From NCBI GenBank assembly GCA_963728545.1, contig CAVSKO010000002.1:434001-498000 (forward strand): DNA of 64,000 nt. The letters are read 5' to 3'. The stretch is from DASUNP01 sp963728545. Lineage in GTDB: Bacteria; Acidobacteriota; Blastocatellia; UBA7656. Below, piece by piece: positions 17,852-27,116 of the stretch (the first letter of the stretch is position 1; each line of letters starts with the position of its first letter). The notes below the pieces were generated by a model. It was given only the letters and a program-made list of their open reading frames with translations, was not told the origin of the DNA and searched no databases. Made by a program: the position numbers and the translations under genes.

Positions 17852-18295
17852 ATGAATAGCCAGGCAGAATCGGAATTGAAGATCGCAAAGTTGCGCTACG
17901 CCGGGGGAGAACAGTTTGTCGGAGAGTCGCCGAGCGGCCACGCCGTTGTTACGCAATTCGGCGGGGAGAAAGTGACGGCGGCAAGTCCTATGGAGTTGCT
18001 GCTCATATCGCTCGGCGGATGCACGGGGGCCGATGTCGTAGGCATTCTCGAAAAGAAACGACAGCGCGTCACCGGCTACGAGATTGAAGTGAGAGGCACA
18101 CGCCGCGCAGAGTATCCGCGCATCTACACTCATATTGAAGTAGTGCACAGGTTTCGCGGGTACTCGATTGACCCGAAGGCAGTGGCCCACGCGATAGAGT
18201 TGTCGGAGACAAAGTATTGCAGCGTTTCGGCTATGCTAAAAGCCGCCGCCGAACTCACTATGCGGTACGAAATCATAGACGAAGATCAGCCGTGA
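17852..18295 (+). CDS. OsmC/Ohr family protein
   Basis: 147 residues, the normal length. The two redox cysteines of the family are seen in SLGGCTGADVVGILEKKR and KYCSVSAMLKA. OsmC-type proteins reduce organic hydroperoxides using a lipoyl or thiol donor, in the cytoplasm. I chose ATG 17852 because AGGAG at 17841-17845 is ideally spaced; the ATG at 17846 is too close. The upstream gap of about 70 bases suggests its own transcription or read-through from the transpeptidase. Whether it is the OsmC, Ohr or YhfA subgroup cannot be settled by eye. Confidence 0.88.
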   Translation: MNSQAESELKIAKLRYAGGEQFVGESPSGHAVVTQFGGEKVTAASPMELLLISLGGCTGADVVGILEKKRQRVTGYEIEVRGTRRAEYPRIYTHIEVVHRFRGYSIDPKAVAHAIELSETKYCSVSAMLKAAAELTMRYEIIDEDQP

Positions 18296-18348
18296 GAACG
18301 GCCGCGCGCGCAGGGCTTCTTTAAGGTGATCTGCGGTGAAAATCAACA

Positions 18349-18376
18349 TTGAATTGTCGGGCGTCGGTGGTATAAT
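18349..18376 (+). promoter_or_regulatory. Candidate promoter for the zinc-ribbon/Hsp70/tubulin-like gene block
   Basis: TTGAAT at 18349-18354 and a perfect TATAAT at 18371-18376 are 16 bases apart. It lies just after osmC and about 290 bases before the first gene of the block. Confidence 0.55.
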
Positions 18377-18382
18377 CCGGGG

Positions 18383-18666
18383 CGCGGCAATTAGGTTGTC
18401 TGAACTTACTCTCTACATCCAGCTACCGCCGCAAATAAAATGGTGGCGAACGATTAGACAGAGACACTTCAATAGCTTTTAGGCTCGCAATCGTCTGGAA
18501 TGGCGATCCGGCAAGGGCAGTTTTCTCCCTTTAGCTTTAGCCAATCCATTGTGACCGTAAGACCTGTTCTTCGGTCGCCGGAAGCGGAGACCGGCCCGTC
18601 AGGTGTGGCCCTAATTGCTCGTCGGGACAGTTCGGTTATCCATAGGGTTTCCAGGGAGGCGTCCAG
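18383..18666 (+). other. Leader region of about 285 bases before the zinc-ribbon block
   Basis: No credible coding frame. It would be transcribed from the TATAAT at 18371 and holds several short GC-rich inverted segments (for example around 18570-18610), but nothing I can assign to a known RNA class. GGGAGG precedes the ATG at 18667. Confidence 0.35.
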
Positions 18667-19320
18667 ATGATCTGCAACGACTGTGGTGCATCGCTCGTAA
18701 ACTCAGCAAAGTTCTGCGCAAGCTGTGGTTCGCCTACCCTTCTGGACCAGGCCGACACACAGATGCTCCCCCAGGATACCTCGCCCATCAATCCGGAGAA
18801 TACCAATCCAACGGGCCTTGCTGCTCAACCGTCCGTGCCCGCTTATACGCCCGGCCCGGCTGTAGGACTCGCTCCTTATCCGGCTTGCGTATTTCATACA
18901 AGCGTCGTAGCCGCAGGGGCCTGCGTGGGGTGCGGCCATCACTTTTGCCGCGCCTGCATATACAGTTACGCCGGTCGGAATTATTGCGGGAATTGCTGGG
19001 CGAGATTCAACCCTGCGATGCAACAGCCGCCTCAGTATCAACAGTATCAGCCGTATCCACAACCTTACGGCTACGATTACAGCCAGCCATATGCTTACCG
19101 GCCCGCGCCTCAGGTCAAGAATCCCGGACTTGCGCTGTTTCTGAGCTTCATAATGCCGGGCGCGGGACAGCTTTATAACGGCGATGTTGGAAAGGGAATT
19201 CTTCTATTCCTCGCTTTCTGGCTTCTCGTCTGGATTTTTATCGGGTGGGTTTTCTGGGTGGTAGCAATGGTCAACGCATATCAGTCGGCGCAGAACATCA
19301 ATCTCGGCAATCGCCTGTGA
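18667..19320 (+). CDS. Zinc-ribbon, B-box-like and TM2-like membrane protein
   Basis: 217 residues. Residues 1-24 form a zinc ribbon (MICNDCG...FCASCGSP). A second Cys/His cluster at about 77-118 (CVFHTSVVAAGACVGCGHHFCRACI...YCGNCW) resembles a B-box zinc finger. A Tyr/Gln/Pro-rich linker leads to a TM2-like domain with two membrane helices around GAGQLYNGDVGKGILLFLAFW. TM2 proteins are small membrane proteins, often with zinc ribbons, of largely unknown role. It is first in a long same-strand block; the Hsp70-like gene begins 36 bases after its stop. Function unknown, probably a membrane-attached adaptor. Confidence 0.85.
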   Translation: MICNDCGASLVNSAKFCASCGSPTLLDQADTQMLPQDTSPINPENTNPTGLAAQPSVPAYTPGPAVGLAPYPACVFHTSVVAAGACVGCGHHFCRACIYSYAGRNYCGNCWARFNPAMQQPPQYQQYQPYPQPYGYDYSQPYAYRPAPQVKNPGLALFLSFIMPGAGQLYNGDVGKGILLFLAFWLLVWIFIGWVFWVVAMVNAYQSAQNINLGNRL

Positions 19321-19355
19321 CCGGGCGGAAAGTTTTTCATCAAGAGCAAGCAGCT

Positions 19356-22300
19356 ATGAGTCAAGCGCAGCGAGCGCTCATCTTTGTCGGTCAGACAGGC
19401 GCTGATATAGCTTTAATCAACGCACTGGAAGAGCTGCGCATCTCTCCGATGTGGCCGTGGGAACAGGCCGATCATGCCTCGGAGGTCGGCGTAATAATCA
19501 TCGACCGCCCGGCCCTTAACGCGCTAAAAATATGCTCGAATCTGCGAACCCAGCCGCAGTTTGCAGACCCGCCGATGCTTGTTCTTCTCGACGTAGCGGA
19601 CACCCATTCGCTCGCCCAGTTTTCCGTCTTCAATGCTGACGTGCTTACGAAACCGCTCCGCTACCAGGCCGTGGTTCGCTACCTCTCGTCTAAGATGCCG
19701 CAGTCTGAGACGGCCGGCCTTCAGACCAGGAGCCTGACGCCCGGCCAGTCGCAGGCTCCTGCCTCTACAGTCAGCCCGTTTGAAAAAGAGACTGAATTGT
19801 TCGGTGGCCAGGGCGGGGCCGCATCATTGCGCACTAGAACTGGCGCGACCCAGCATCTTGATGACGTTATTCCGACAACAGAGCTTTTATTCCCGATGGA
19901 AGTGACCGCGCAAGCCTTATCGAAAGGTAGCGTCAGGTGCGGCAAGTGCAACCGGTGGGAATGCCGCCGCGAAGACAGCTTTTGCGCGGGCTGCGGCGAG
20001 CCTCTGGCCGTGCTGACGATTGCAAGCGACGTTGTCACCTTCGAGCCCCTGGGCGCGCATCGCGTAGGCGGGCTGGTCGAGATGCGAAACAGCGGCTTGA
20101 ACCCCGTTCGCATGGCGTTCAAAGTCGACGGCCCAATCGCAAATCGATTTACGACTCACGCCACGGAAGCAATCCTCGAAGTAGGCAAGACCGGCCACTT
20201 GCTCGTCACGCTCGACGCGCGAAATATGAACCTGGCGACCTCATACGACGCGGTGCTGGAGATCGTCTGCAACGAAAAGGGGCGCTCCACGCGCCAGGTG
20301 AAACTCGCGGTCGAGCGGCTCCCCATTGCCAGAATTACCTCGCGCGCAATCTACACGGCTCTGCTTGGGGCCAGAAACGAATGGGGGTTTGAGCTTTCAA
20401 ACATCGGCGGCGGCACACTCAGCCTTGCCGGAGTAATTCTAAACGACATCAACCTGGATTTTGCCGGACCTGTTCATGTGCAAGGCGGCCAGTCGCACGC
20501 GGTCACGGTCATAACCCCGGAGCTTGATCTTTCAGTCGGGACTCATAAAGGGAAGTTGACCTGGGAGTTCGAGCAGGCAGAGCCGGTTAGTCTCGATATA
20601 ACGATTCAAGCGATTCGCCCGCCCCGTCTCGTAGCCCAGCCGCAAGCCCTGGATTTCAAGGTGCTGTTGACGAAAAGGACTCTCAGGCTGCCGCTGACGC
20701 TGGTAAACGCAGGCGGAGAAGATTTGATAGTCGAAAGGCTTGTGCCTTCAGCCAACTGGATTGAATGTCTGGTTGAGACTCCCATCGAAATCCCGCCGGG
20801 CACCTCGCACGTATTCGACGTGAAGATCATCGGGTCGTCGGATCTGGCCGGAGAGCGAGCGGCTGAGATAGCCGTTCAGAGCAATTCGTATCAGGCTGCG
20901 AGCCAGACAGTAAGTTGTCGCGCGAAGTTTGTCGAACCCGTCGAGTACGACGAATACATAGGGATAGATTTCGGCACGACCGCTTCGTGCGTCGCCGTGC
21001 TTGATCGAAACAATCGCCCGGTCGTTATGGAGATCGACCCGGCTGAATCGGAAGGCTCCGACCCGAGGATGATGCCGTCGGTACTCTATTTCTACGAAGA
21101 CGGCTCGGTAACGGCGGGCCGCGTGGCGCGCGAGGCGGCTACGATTGTGCCTGAAAATGCAGTGACGGCCATCAAGCGAGTGCTCGGAATAAAGCACCGC
21201 AAAAAACTTTCAGGGCGAGAGTACGACGCTACGGAGCTTGCTTCAAAAGTGATTGAGCAGCTTGTTCTGCGGACAGAAGACAGCCTGTTTCGCCTCGGAG
21301 TGTACAAGACACCGCGCAAAGCCATAGTAACTGTTCCGGTCGAGTTTTTTGACAATCAGCGGCGCGCTCTGCTCGAAGCCTGTAGACTGGCGGGACTGGA
21401 GATGGAGTCGCATTCTCCACGCGGGATCGTCATCGATGAAGCGCACGCGGCTGCGCTCTACTACTTGAGCCGGGGCGTCGCGCTTGCCAACATCGAAGGG
21501 CCGGAGCGATTGATGATCTTCGATTTCGGCGGGGGCACGCTCGACTGCGCGCTGATAGAGATCGAAAGCCTCGGCGGAAAGCTGCTGTTAAAAACGCTCG
21601 CGTCGGGCGGAAATCCAAAGCTCGGCGGAGAAGACATTGATTGGGCGCTTGTCCGCTTCCTTGCCGGTAAAGCAAAAATCGAGTACACGGATTTTGACGC
21701 CGAGTGCTTGACCGACTGGCAAAAGTTTCAGCACAGGACTCAGAACGCCGAAGTGATCCGCGCGGCCTCTGTAACCCGCGCTCGATTCAAACGACAGGCC
21801 GAGCTTGCCAAAATAAATCTGAGCGCGGCCGAAGCATACGAGCTGGTCATAGAGCCGCTGGCGCGCGTGGACGCTACGGCTTTGCAGCCTTACGTTATGA
21901 ACGGGGCCGTTCCGGCTCTATTCATAACAACTGTCAACCGCGCCGACCTTGTTAACGTGCTTGAGCCGTTTCTAGAGCGCGCGACTCAGGTGGTCGAAAC
22001 CGTTTGTGATAGAGCAAATGTCTCGCCCGACTATATCAATACGATCTTGCATACGGGGCGAACCAGCTTGCTCGCGATGGTCCGAGACCGCATTAACGCG
22101 ATGTTTGTGAATGCCGAGGACCGCTCGGATTTGATCGAGCCGAAATTGTGCGTGGCGCTGGGCGCGGCCTACTGGGGCCATATCAAAGACAGGCCGAAGG
22201 CTCACATAGAGTTCGTCAGCGGGGCAGACCGCCTGCCCCACGACATAGGCTACCTCGACGTTGTGATAGACAAAGGCGTAAAAGAGACCTTCGTGCCCAT

Positions 22301-22571
22301 CTTCCGCGCGCAAACTTTATTCCCGTGCGAAACGGTGATACATCTGCCAAACGGGAAAAAGTATATAGACCTGCGGCTGGCCGAGAATCGCGGCAAGAAG
22401 ATGATTACCGAGGGCACCCATGAGGTTGCTACTATCGGTCGCGCTCGCTTAGATTCTCGCGAAGTGATGGACGAGATGATCGCGGTCCATTTTGCGATAA
22501 ACGAGAACCGCGTGCTTGAGATCACGGCCAATGGCCGGACGTTGACGATAACCGATATGGCGGAGGATTGA
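19356..22571 (+). CDS. Hsp70-like ATPase fused to a degenerate receiver domain, zinc ribbon and Ig-like domains
   Basis: 1071 residues. Residues 6-115 have a receiver-like fold pattern (VGVIIID with Asp50, LLDVAD, DVLTKP with Lys99) but lack the acidic pair after strand 1. A zinc ribbon follows at 195-213 (RCGKCNRWEC...FCAGCG). Residues 220-525 hold two or three Ig-like beta domains, with the ELSNIGGGTLSL and LVNAGGEDLIVERL patterns of Ig/ASPM-type repeats. From about 534 comes an Hsp70 nucleotide-binding domain: GIDFGTTASCVAV (phosphate 1), KAIVTVPVEFFDNQRRALLEACRLAG, FDFGGGTLDCAL at 722-733 (phosphate 2), and HTGRTSLL near the end. The last 120 residues look like a shortened beta substrate-binding domain without the helical lid. 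It is cytoplasmic, as no signal is seen. I chose the internal ATG at 19356, 36 bases after the previous stop. Confidence 0.88.
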   Translation: MSQAQRALIFVGQTGADIALINALEELRISPMWPWEQADHASEVGVIIIDRPALNALKICSNLRTQPQFADPPMLVLLDVADTHSLAQFSVFNADVLTKPLRYQAVVRYLSSKMPQSETAGLQTRSLTPGQSQAPASTVSPFEKETELFGGQGGAASLRTRTGATQHLDDVIPTTELLFPMEVTAQALSKGSVRCGKCNRWECRREDSFCAGCGEPLAVLTIASDVVTFEPLGAHRVGGLVEMRNSGLNPVRMAFKVDGPIANRFTTHATEAILEVGKTGHLLVTLDARNMNLATSYDAVLEIVCNEKGRSTRQVKLAVERLPIARITSRAIYTALLGARNEWGFELSNIGGGTLSLAGVILNDINLDFAGPVHVQGGQSHAVTVITPELDLSVGTHKGKLTWEFEQAEPVSLDITIQAIRPPRLVAQPQALDFKVLLTKRTLRLPLTLVNAGGEDLIVERLVPSANWIECLVETPIEIPPGTSHVFDVKIIGSSDLAGERAAEIAVQSNSYQAASQTVSCRAKFVEPVEYDEYIGIDFGTTASCVAVLDRNNRPVVMEIDPAESEGSDPRMMPSVLYFYEDGSVTAGRVAREAATIVPENAVTAIKRVLGIKHRKKLSGREYDATELASKVIEQLVLRTEDSLFRLGVYKTPRKAIVTVPVEFFDNQRRALLEACRLAGLEMESHSPRGIVIDEAHAAALYYLSRGVALANIEGPERLMIFDFGGGTLDCALIEIESLGGKLLLKTLASGGNPKLGGEDIDWALVRFLAGKAKIEYTDFDAECLTDWQKFQHRTQNAEVIRAASVTRARFKRQAELAKINLSAAEAYELVIEPLARVDATALQPYVMNGAVPALFITTVNRADLVNVLEPFLERATQVVETVCDRANVSPDYINTILHTGRTSLLAMVRDRINAMFVNAEDRSDLIEPKLCVALGAAYWGHIKDRPKAHIEFVSGADRLPHDIGYLDVVIDKGVKETFVPIFRAQTLFPCETVIHLPNGKKYIDLRLAENRGKKMITEGTHEVATIGRARLDSREVMDEMIAVHFAINENRVLEITANGRTLTITDMAED

Positions 22572-22593
22572 GCCTGTGCGAGGGAGCAATTAT

Positions 22594-24000
22594 ATGAATA
22601 GACTCATCAGGTTTCTGGGCGCATTCGTTTTGATAGCTTTGGTGTCAGGGCCAGTCTTTTCCCGTCAAGACCCGCCCGCCGCATCAGCCAGCGGTGGGTC
22701 TGCTGAAACTCAGGATAGTGGTGCGCGAAATCCAGCCCCTCCCGCGCCGCCGCCCGCCGAACAACAGCCGCCACTGGAACCGAGGAGGCCTGATGCGCCG
22801 CCCGCCAATTTAGACCAGAGGGGATTGCTTGAAAGCCCGATTGTTTTATTGATTGCGGGCGCTCTTTTACTCGCCGCTTTAGGTCTGCACGGAGTCCACC
22901 TGATGAACGAAGCGCGCTTCAGACAGGAGCTGGCGGACATTCGTGCCAATCTGCAAAGACTCTCAAGCGCGAACCTCGGAGTTAATGCCGGACAACTGAG
23001 CGCGGTCGAAAACCTTTCAGACCAGTTGACGCGTCAGAAGCAGACTCTAGGCACTGTCTCGGCGCAGATCGAAGAATTGGGACGACGGCTCGCATCCTTT
23101 GATCAGAAGCTGGTCGACACGTCAAAAGCCGTAGCGATGGCAACGCACTGGATGGGTCAGGCTCAGATAGACGAAGCGCTTCAAAATGCGGGCGGCCAGA
23201 TAGCCGAAACCGACCGCGCGCAGGCGATAAAGATCGTGGAGCGGTATAGAGAAATTTCTAACGCGAACGTCAATCGCGTTAGACCGCTCGCAGAGGCAGT
23301 GGCGAGCCTGGTCGAAAGACAAAATGATCGGCGTGACGCGCCCGCAGAGCTGGCGAGCCGCGCCGAGTCGCTCCAACACGAGATACAACAATTCGACCGT
23401 TGGAACTCGGATCTGAATGACCGGCTTGCCTCGCTCCAGCGCGGTTCGTTTCCCGACCGATACGCCGCTTTCAAAACGAAGCAGGGGCAGCTTGCCGAGC
23501 GTATCAATAACGGGGCCACGCCGATTCACGAATACATCAACGGTTATCGCGAGCTGCTCGATCACTATTTCCCCGGCGGCGTGGGCGATAATTCCATCTC
23601 GATGCCGCCCGCCCAGCAGGAAGCCGATCTGAAGAAGATGGTCTCAGGCGTCCCGGATTATTTGATGGACTGGTTCGACAAACTCCACCAGCTTCAAAGC
23701 CAGGTCGCAGCGTCCGACGCGCAGGGGGCCAGACCCGACAATCAAACCGCCGCCCAGCTTGCGCAGATTCAAAAAGTAGCGCGTGAGGTTCTCGGAAAAT
23801 TCGACATTCAGCCGGAAGAGATTCAAGTTGGTCAGACCAGCTACGACCGGCGCTTGCACGACGCCGCGTTGATTACGCAGTCGTCGCAGTTTCCTGCAAA
23901 CACCGTGATCGGAATTCACCAGTGCGGCTTTCGCAAAGCTTCCACGGGTGAAGTGCTGCGCCGTCCAAAAGTAGTAGTGGCCGGAGTGGGTGTTGCTTAG
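22594..24000 (+). CDS. Membrane-anchored coiled-coil protein with GrpE-like C-terminal domain
   Basis: 468 residues. A signal-like helix lies at about 4-25, then a Pro/Ala-rich linker and a membrane helix near 80-100 (PIVLLIAGALLLAALGLHGVHL). A long coiled-coil region follows (about 105-190), then helical segments to about 390. The last 65 residues read FDIQPEEIQVGQTSYDRRLH, then FPANTVIGIHQCGF and VLRRPKVVVAGVGVA. This matches the GrpE beta-head order: G-x-x-[FY]-D-x-x-x-H-[ED]-A, a turn, G-[YF], and V-L-R-x-x-x-V-x-V. GrpE exchanges nucleotide on Hsp70, and an Hsp70-like gene ends 22 bases upstream, so I infer a dedicated membrane-bound exchange factor. The start is ATG 22594, after AGGGAG at 22581-22586. 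Confidence 0.8.
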   Translation: MNRLIRFLGAFVLIALVSGPVFSRQDPPAASASGGSAETQDSGARNPAPPAPPPAEQQPPLEPRRPDAPPANLDQRGLLESPIVLLIAGALLLAALGLHGVHLMNEARFRQELADIRANLQRLSSANLGVNAGQLSAVENLSDQLTRQKQTLGTVSAQIEELGRRLASFDQKLVDTSKAVAMATHWMGQAQIDEALQNAGGQIAETDRAQAIKIVERYREISNANVNRVRPLAEAVASLVERQNDRRDAPAELASRAESLQHEIQQFDRWNSDLNDRLASLQRGSFPDRYAAFKTKQGQLAERINNGATPIHEYINGYRELLDHYFPGGVGDNSISMPPAQQEADLKKMVSGVPDYLMDWFDKLHQLQSQVAASDAQGARPDNQTAAQLAQIQKVAREVLGKFDIQPEEIQVGQTSYDRRLHDAALITQSSQFPANTVIGIHQCGFRKASTGEVLRRPKVVVAGVGVA

Positions 24001-24012
24001 TATGGTAATGAA

Positions 24013-24142
24013 AGAAGATTCACCGCCGCAGACACAGAGAACACAGAGCGGGCGCAGAGAAAAACAATCCGCTCTGCGCAACCGCCGCGTGCGAAGCACA
24101 TCATCGGCCATATGCGTCCTCTGTGTCTGCGGCGGTGAGATG
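24013..24142. repeat. Palindromic element, copy 1 (130 bases)
   Basis: Ends are a perfect 20-base inverted repeat: TCACCGCCGCAGACACAGAG at 24020-24039 and its complement at 24119-24138. The middle holds a second inverted pair and a segment CGTGCGAAGCACATC. It lies between the GrpE-like and beta-propeller genes. Related copies are at 27117, 34342 and 41395. Confidence 0.9.
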
Positions 24143-24183
24143 GATTGAATGAGGTGTCTCTTTCGCCGTTTCAGGAAGAGTTA

Positions 24184-25464
24184 ATGTCATCAAGCCCCGT
24201 ACTTTTTGAGTTCTCGAAATACTGCCCGCATCTGGATTGCGGGGAGCCGTTGGATATCGACCCGGCTGCGCCCGCGCGTTTTTGCGTCCATTGCGGGTCG
24301 GATATAACGATTTGCTCTACGTGCGGGGCCACTAACCGGCTGCTAGCCGTCTACTGCCGGGGCTGCGGGGACCACACACACTCTGAAGTGTGGCCGATGC
24401 ACGCCGGGTTAAGAGCAAATGAGATTCAACTCGGACCGATTCAAACGGTAAATCAAGTTCAGTCGCCTTTCCCCCGCCATCTCGGCTCGTCTGTGCTTGC
24501 TCATTCGATTGCCGCAGACGGAATCATCATGGCTCCGCTCAGCGACGGGGCCATAACACTGATCAGCGAGTTCAGCGGCAAAGTGATCGGGCAGATTCCG
24601 GTTCATGAAAAAATCTCTGTGACGCCCGCGCTCAACGAAGGCTTCCTTTTCGTCGCGGTGGGAAACAGTGTACATTCATTCGACCTTGCTTATTTTCTGA
24701 GACACGCGACGCAGAGCTTGCCAAAGCCCGCGTGGACTTATCAAACCGCCGGCAGCGTGATCACCGATCCTCTGTTGATCGACAACAAATCGATCTATGT
24801 CACATCGAAAAACGACAGTAATTTGATCCTCGAAGCCGTGTCTCAAGCTACCGGTGTACGGGCCTGGCCTCAATATCTCTTGCTGGGGGAGACAAATATA
24901 ATCCCGCCCGTCATGGTCGGCAACTACATCATAGTCGTCAATCAAGCGGGTGGAGCTATTGTCATCGACTCGCAAGACGGAACCACGGTACAGACTTTTT
25001 TATTGCAGCGCGATCCTGACCTGCACGTGGCTCCTTTTGTCACCGGCAATCGAGTCCTGGTTGCCGATACAAACGGCGGCTTGCACGAGATCGCATTGAC
25101 GGAGACGGGCGCGGTCGGGACTCTGATCTATAGCCATCAGGCGAGAATCGTAAGCCTTACGGCCAACGAAGAGCATATCGTGCTGGGCCATACGGCGGGA
25201 CTCACGCTGCTGACTTCACGCGGCGAGCACGTGTGGTCGAATGATTCGATAGACTCTATCTCGGTCCAGCCGATACTGGCGGGGAGCAGTATATTCGCGC
25301 TGGACGATTCCGGGATGGGGCTTCTGTTCGACGTGATGCGAGCTAATCCTGCTGTGCGCGTAAAGATGCTATCGGGCGATGTGATAACGCCGCCTTTGAT
25401 GACGAAGTCGAGGATTGCAGTCACGAGCGCCTCGGGCGACCTTGTGGCCATAGGATGGAAATAA
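24184..25464 (+). CDS. Double-zinc-ribbon protein with PQQ/WD-type beta-propeller
   Basis: 426 residues. The first 65 hold two zinc ribbons in tandem (YCPHLDCG...FCVHCGS and CSTCGATN...YCRGCGD), a DZANK-like arrangement. The remainder is a run of beta-strand repeats of the PQQ-propeller type: GAITLISEFSGKVIGQIPV, GGAIVIDSQDGTTVQTFLL, NGGLHEIALTETGAVGTL and GDLVAIGWK. No catalytic residues or signal peptide are seen, so it is probably a cytoplasmic scaffold. The ATG at 24184 follows AGGAAGAG at 24173-24180. The VWA gene starts 8 bases after the stop, so the two are surely co-expressed. Confidence 0.85.
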   Translation: MSSSPVLFEFSKYCPHLDCGEPLDIDPAAPARFCVHCGSDITICSTCGATNRLLAVYCRGCGDHTHSEVWPMHAGLRANEIQLGPIQTVNQVQSPFPRHLGSSVLAHSIAADGIIMAPLSDGAITLISEFSGKVIGQIPVHEKISVTPALNEGFLFVAVGNSVHSFDLAYFLRHATQSLPKPAWTYQTAGSVITDPLLIDNKSIYVTSKNDSNLILEAVSQATGVRAWPQYLLLGETNIIPPVMVGNYIIVVNQAGGAIVIDSQDGTTVQTFLLQRDPDLHVAPFVTGNRVLVADTNGGLHEIALTETGAVGTLIYSHQARIVSLTANEEHIVLGHTAGLTLLTSRGEHVWSNDSIDSISVQPILAGSSIFALDDSGMGLLFDVMRANPAVRVKMLSGDVITPPLMTKSRIAVTSASGDLVAIGWK

Positions 25465-25471
25465 CCGACGG

Positions 25472-27100
25472 ATGCGAAAGTTGCTTTTAAGATTATCCTC
25501 ATGCGCGCTGGTGATTGCTTGCGCGGCATTCAGCATCGCCGCCCAGCAGAGCGGGACCACTCACGTCTTGTTGCTCGACATTTCGGGCAGCATGAAGGCC
25601 CGTTACGCAAACAACATGAAAGCCTGGCTGATCGAGCCCCTCCTCCGCTCCAGCGCATTCGGCTCAGATGATCGCGTGATCGTTCGCTGGTTCAATTACA
25701 GAGGCAACTCAAACTTTGATCGTAAAGACCCGCTGCGCCGCTACGACGGCAAGTACGATGTAGCCCAGATTCTCGGCAATATCCCCGGCCCGCAAAACAT
25801 CTCGGGCAACACGGACCTGCGCGAAGCGGTCGAGCTTGTGCTGGCCGACCAGAAAGGGCTTCCGATTCAGGGCGACATCTTGATCTGGATGATTACGGAT
25901 AATGTGCAAGACGTTGGTAATCAGGGAAGCGTCAACCCGCTTTACCAGAGGATAGTCGGCGAGCCGAATTTTCGCGCGGCTTACATCTACCCGCTCGTCA
26001 AAGAGAACAACTCCGCGCTCCCGCAGGGCAAGGACGCGATGGTGATGTACCTGCTGCACTATTCGCCGCAAGGCCCATTCACAGGCATGGATCGGTTGGC
26101 AGATGATGCGGGCCGCAAAGTCGGCAACGACGCTACGACGTGGATTCCGTTTGAGGGAAGGATCAGCGTTGATGAGGGAAGCATCGTAGTGAACTCTGAG
26201 CCTGTGCGCCTGGTTGATGGCCGCCTGGAGCTGCCCCCGATAGCCGAAGGCACGCCGCCCGAATTCAATATTCAGTTTTACATAAAATCACAGCTACGAG
26301 GCCGGGAGATCAAAAGCGGAAAGCTCGCAAACCCGAAAGCGATAGTCCAGTTGCCGGACACGATTGAGGTCCAGGGCGATCAAGGCGCGTGGAGGGCCTC
26401 GGTGTCGCCAACAGACTTGACTTTGAAGTCTCAGAAAAAATCTCAGGTGCAATACACCGCGAGAGTCAATGCCGGAGGGCTTACGCTGCACCCCGCGAGC
26501 TTCTGGGACGCGGTCTGGGGTTCTACGAGCGAGCCGATAGACGCTTCACTCCAGCTTACGCCGACCGACGTTCAGACGAAGATGGACGTTTCGGAATTCT
26601 CTTCGGTCAAAAACCTTTCGAGCATCCAGAATATCTTGCAGCAGAGCCAGAACAACCGCCGCCCGATCATCATCCCTATGAGGTTTCAAGTGGAGTACAG
26701 CACCGTAGGGCGGAGGATTCTGGTCGGCGGTGTTGCGCTCGTCGCCATCTTAGGTGTCGTAGGAATATCGAGCATCTTTTTTATAAAGACACCGTTCGAG
26801 CTTTCATCTCCGACGGGCGAACAGATGCTGATGCTGCCGGTGATAGGGAGCGCGTTTCTGAGTGACGACGGCACACGAGCCGCCGTGATTAAAAAGCGGT
26901 TCGGCTCGCTCAGCGTGGCTTCGCTGGGCGAGTACACGCTTGACGGCGGCCAGCGGATGAGGCGGCTTTCGCCGACATCTGACAGCTTTGTGGTTGTGAA
27001 TCAATCTCTCAATCGCGCGGACCAGTATCATATCCGCCGCAAGCGGCGCGCGACGAAGGACAAGGTTGACCGCGATGATGATTTCTTGAGCAGGATGTGA
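25472..27100 (+). CDS. Membrane-anchored von Willebrand factor A domain protein
   Basis: 542 residues. A signal peptide (MRKLLLRLSSCALVIACAAF) is followed at once by a VWA domain with a complete MIDAS start, DISGS at 36-40, a distal Thr in SGNTDLREAV, and Asp in WMITDNVQD. A beta-rich region follows (about 220-400), then a membrane helix at about 414-437 (ILVGGVALVAILGVVG). The C-terminal 100 residues are basic and should lie in the cytoplasm. The VWA part therefore lies outside the cytoplasmic membrane. In the context of a tubulin-like GTPase and an Hsp70, the protein may pass signals or force across the membrane, but this is inference. Confidence 0.85.
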   Translation: MRKLLLRLSSCALVIACAAFSIAAQQSGTTHVLLLDISGSMKARYANNMKAWLIEPLLRSSAFGSDDRVIVRWFNYRGNSNFDRKDPLRRYDGKYDVAQILGNIPGPQNISGNTDLREAVELVLADQKGLPIQGDILIWMITDNVQDVGNQGSVNPLYQRIVGEPNFRAAYIYPLVKENNSALPQGKDAMVMYLLHYSPQGPFTGMDRLADDAGRKVGNDATTWIPFEGRISVDEGSIVVNSEPVRLVDGRLELPPIAEGTPPEFNIQFYIKSQLRGREIKSGKLANPKAIVQLPDTIEVQGDQGAWRASVSPTDLTLKSQKKSQVQYTARVNAGGLTLHPASFWDAVWGSTSEPIDASLQLTPTDVQTKMDVSEFSSVKNLSSIQNILQQSQNNRRPIIIPMRFQVEYSTVGRRILVGGVALVAILGVVGISSIFFIKTPFELSSPTGEQMLMLPVIGSAFLSDDGTRAAVIKKRFGSLSVASLGEYTLDGGQRMRRLSPTSDSFVVVNQSLNRADQYHIRRKRRATKDKVDRDDDFLSRM

Positions 27101-27116
27101 ATGGTAAGGATGGACA

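Noticed and set aside
18615..19178. 187-codon frame overlapping the first zinc-ribbon gene
   Set aside because: Arg/Ser-rich shadow of the zinc-ribbon/TM2 gene, which has clear Cys motifs and a ribosome site.
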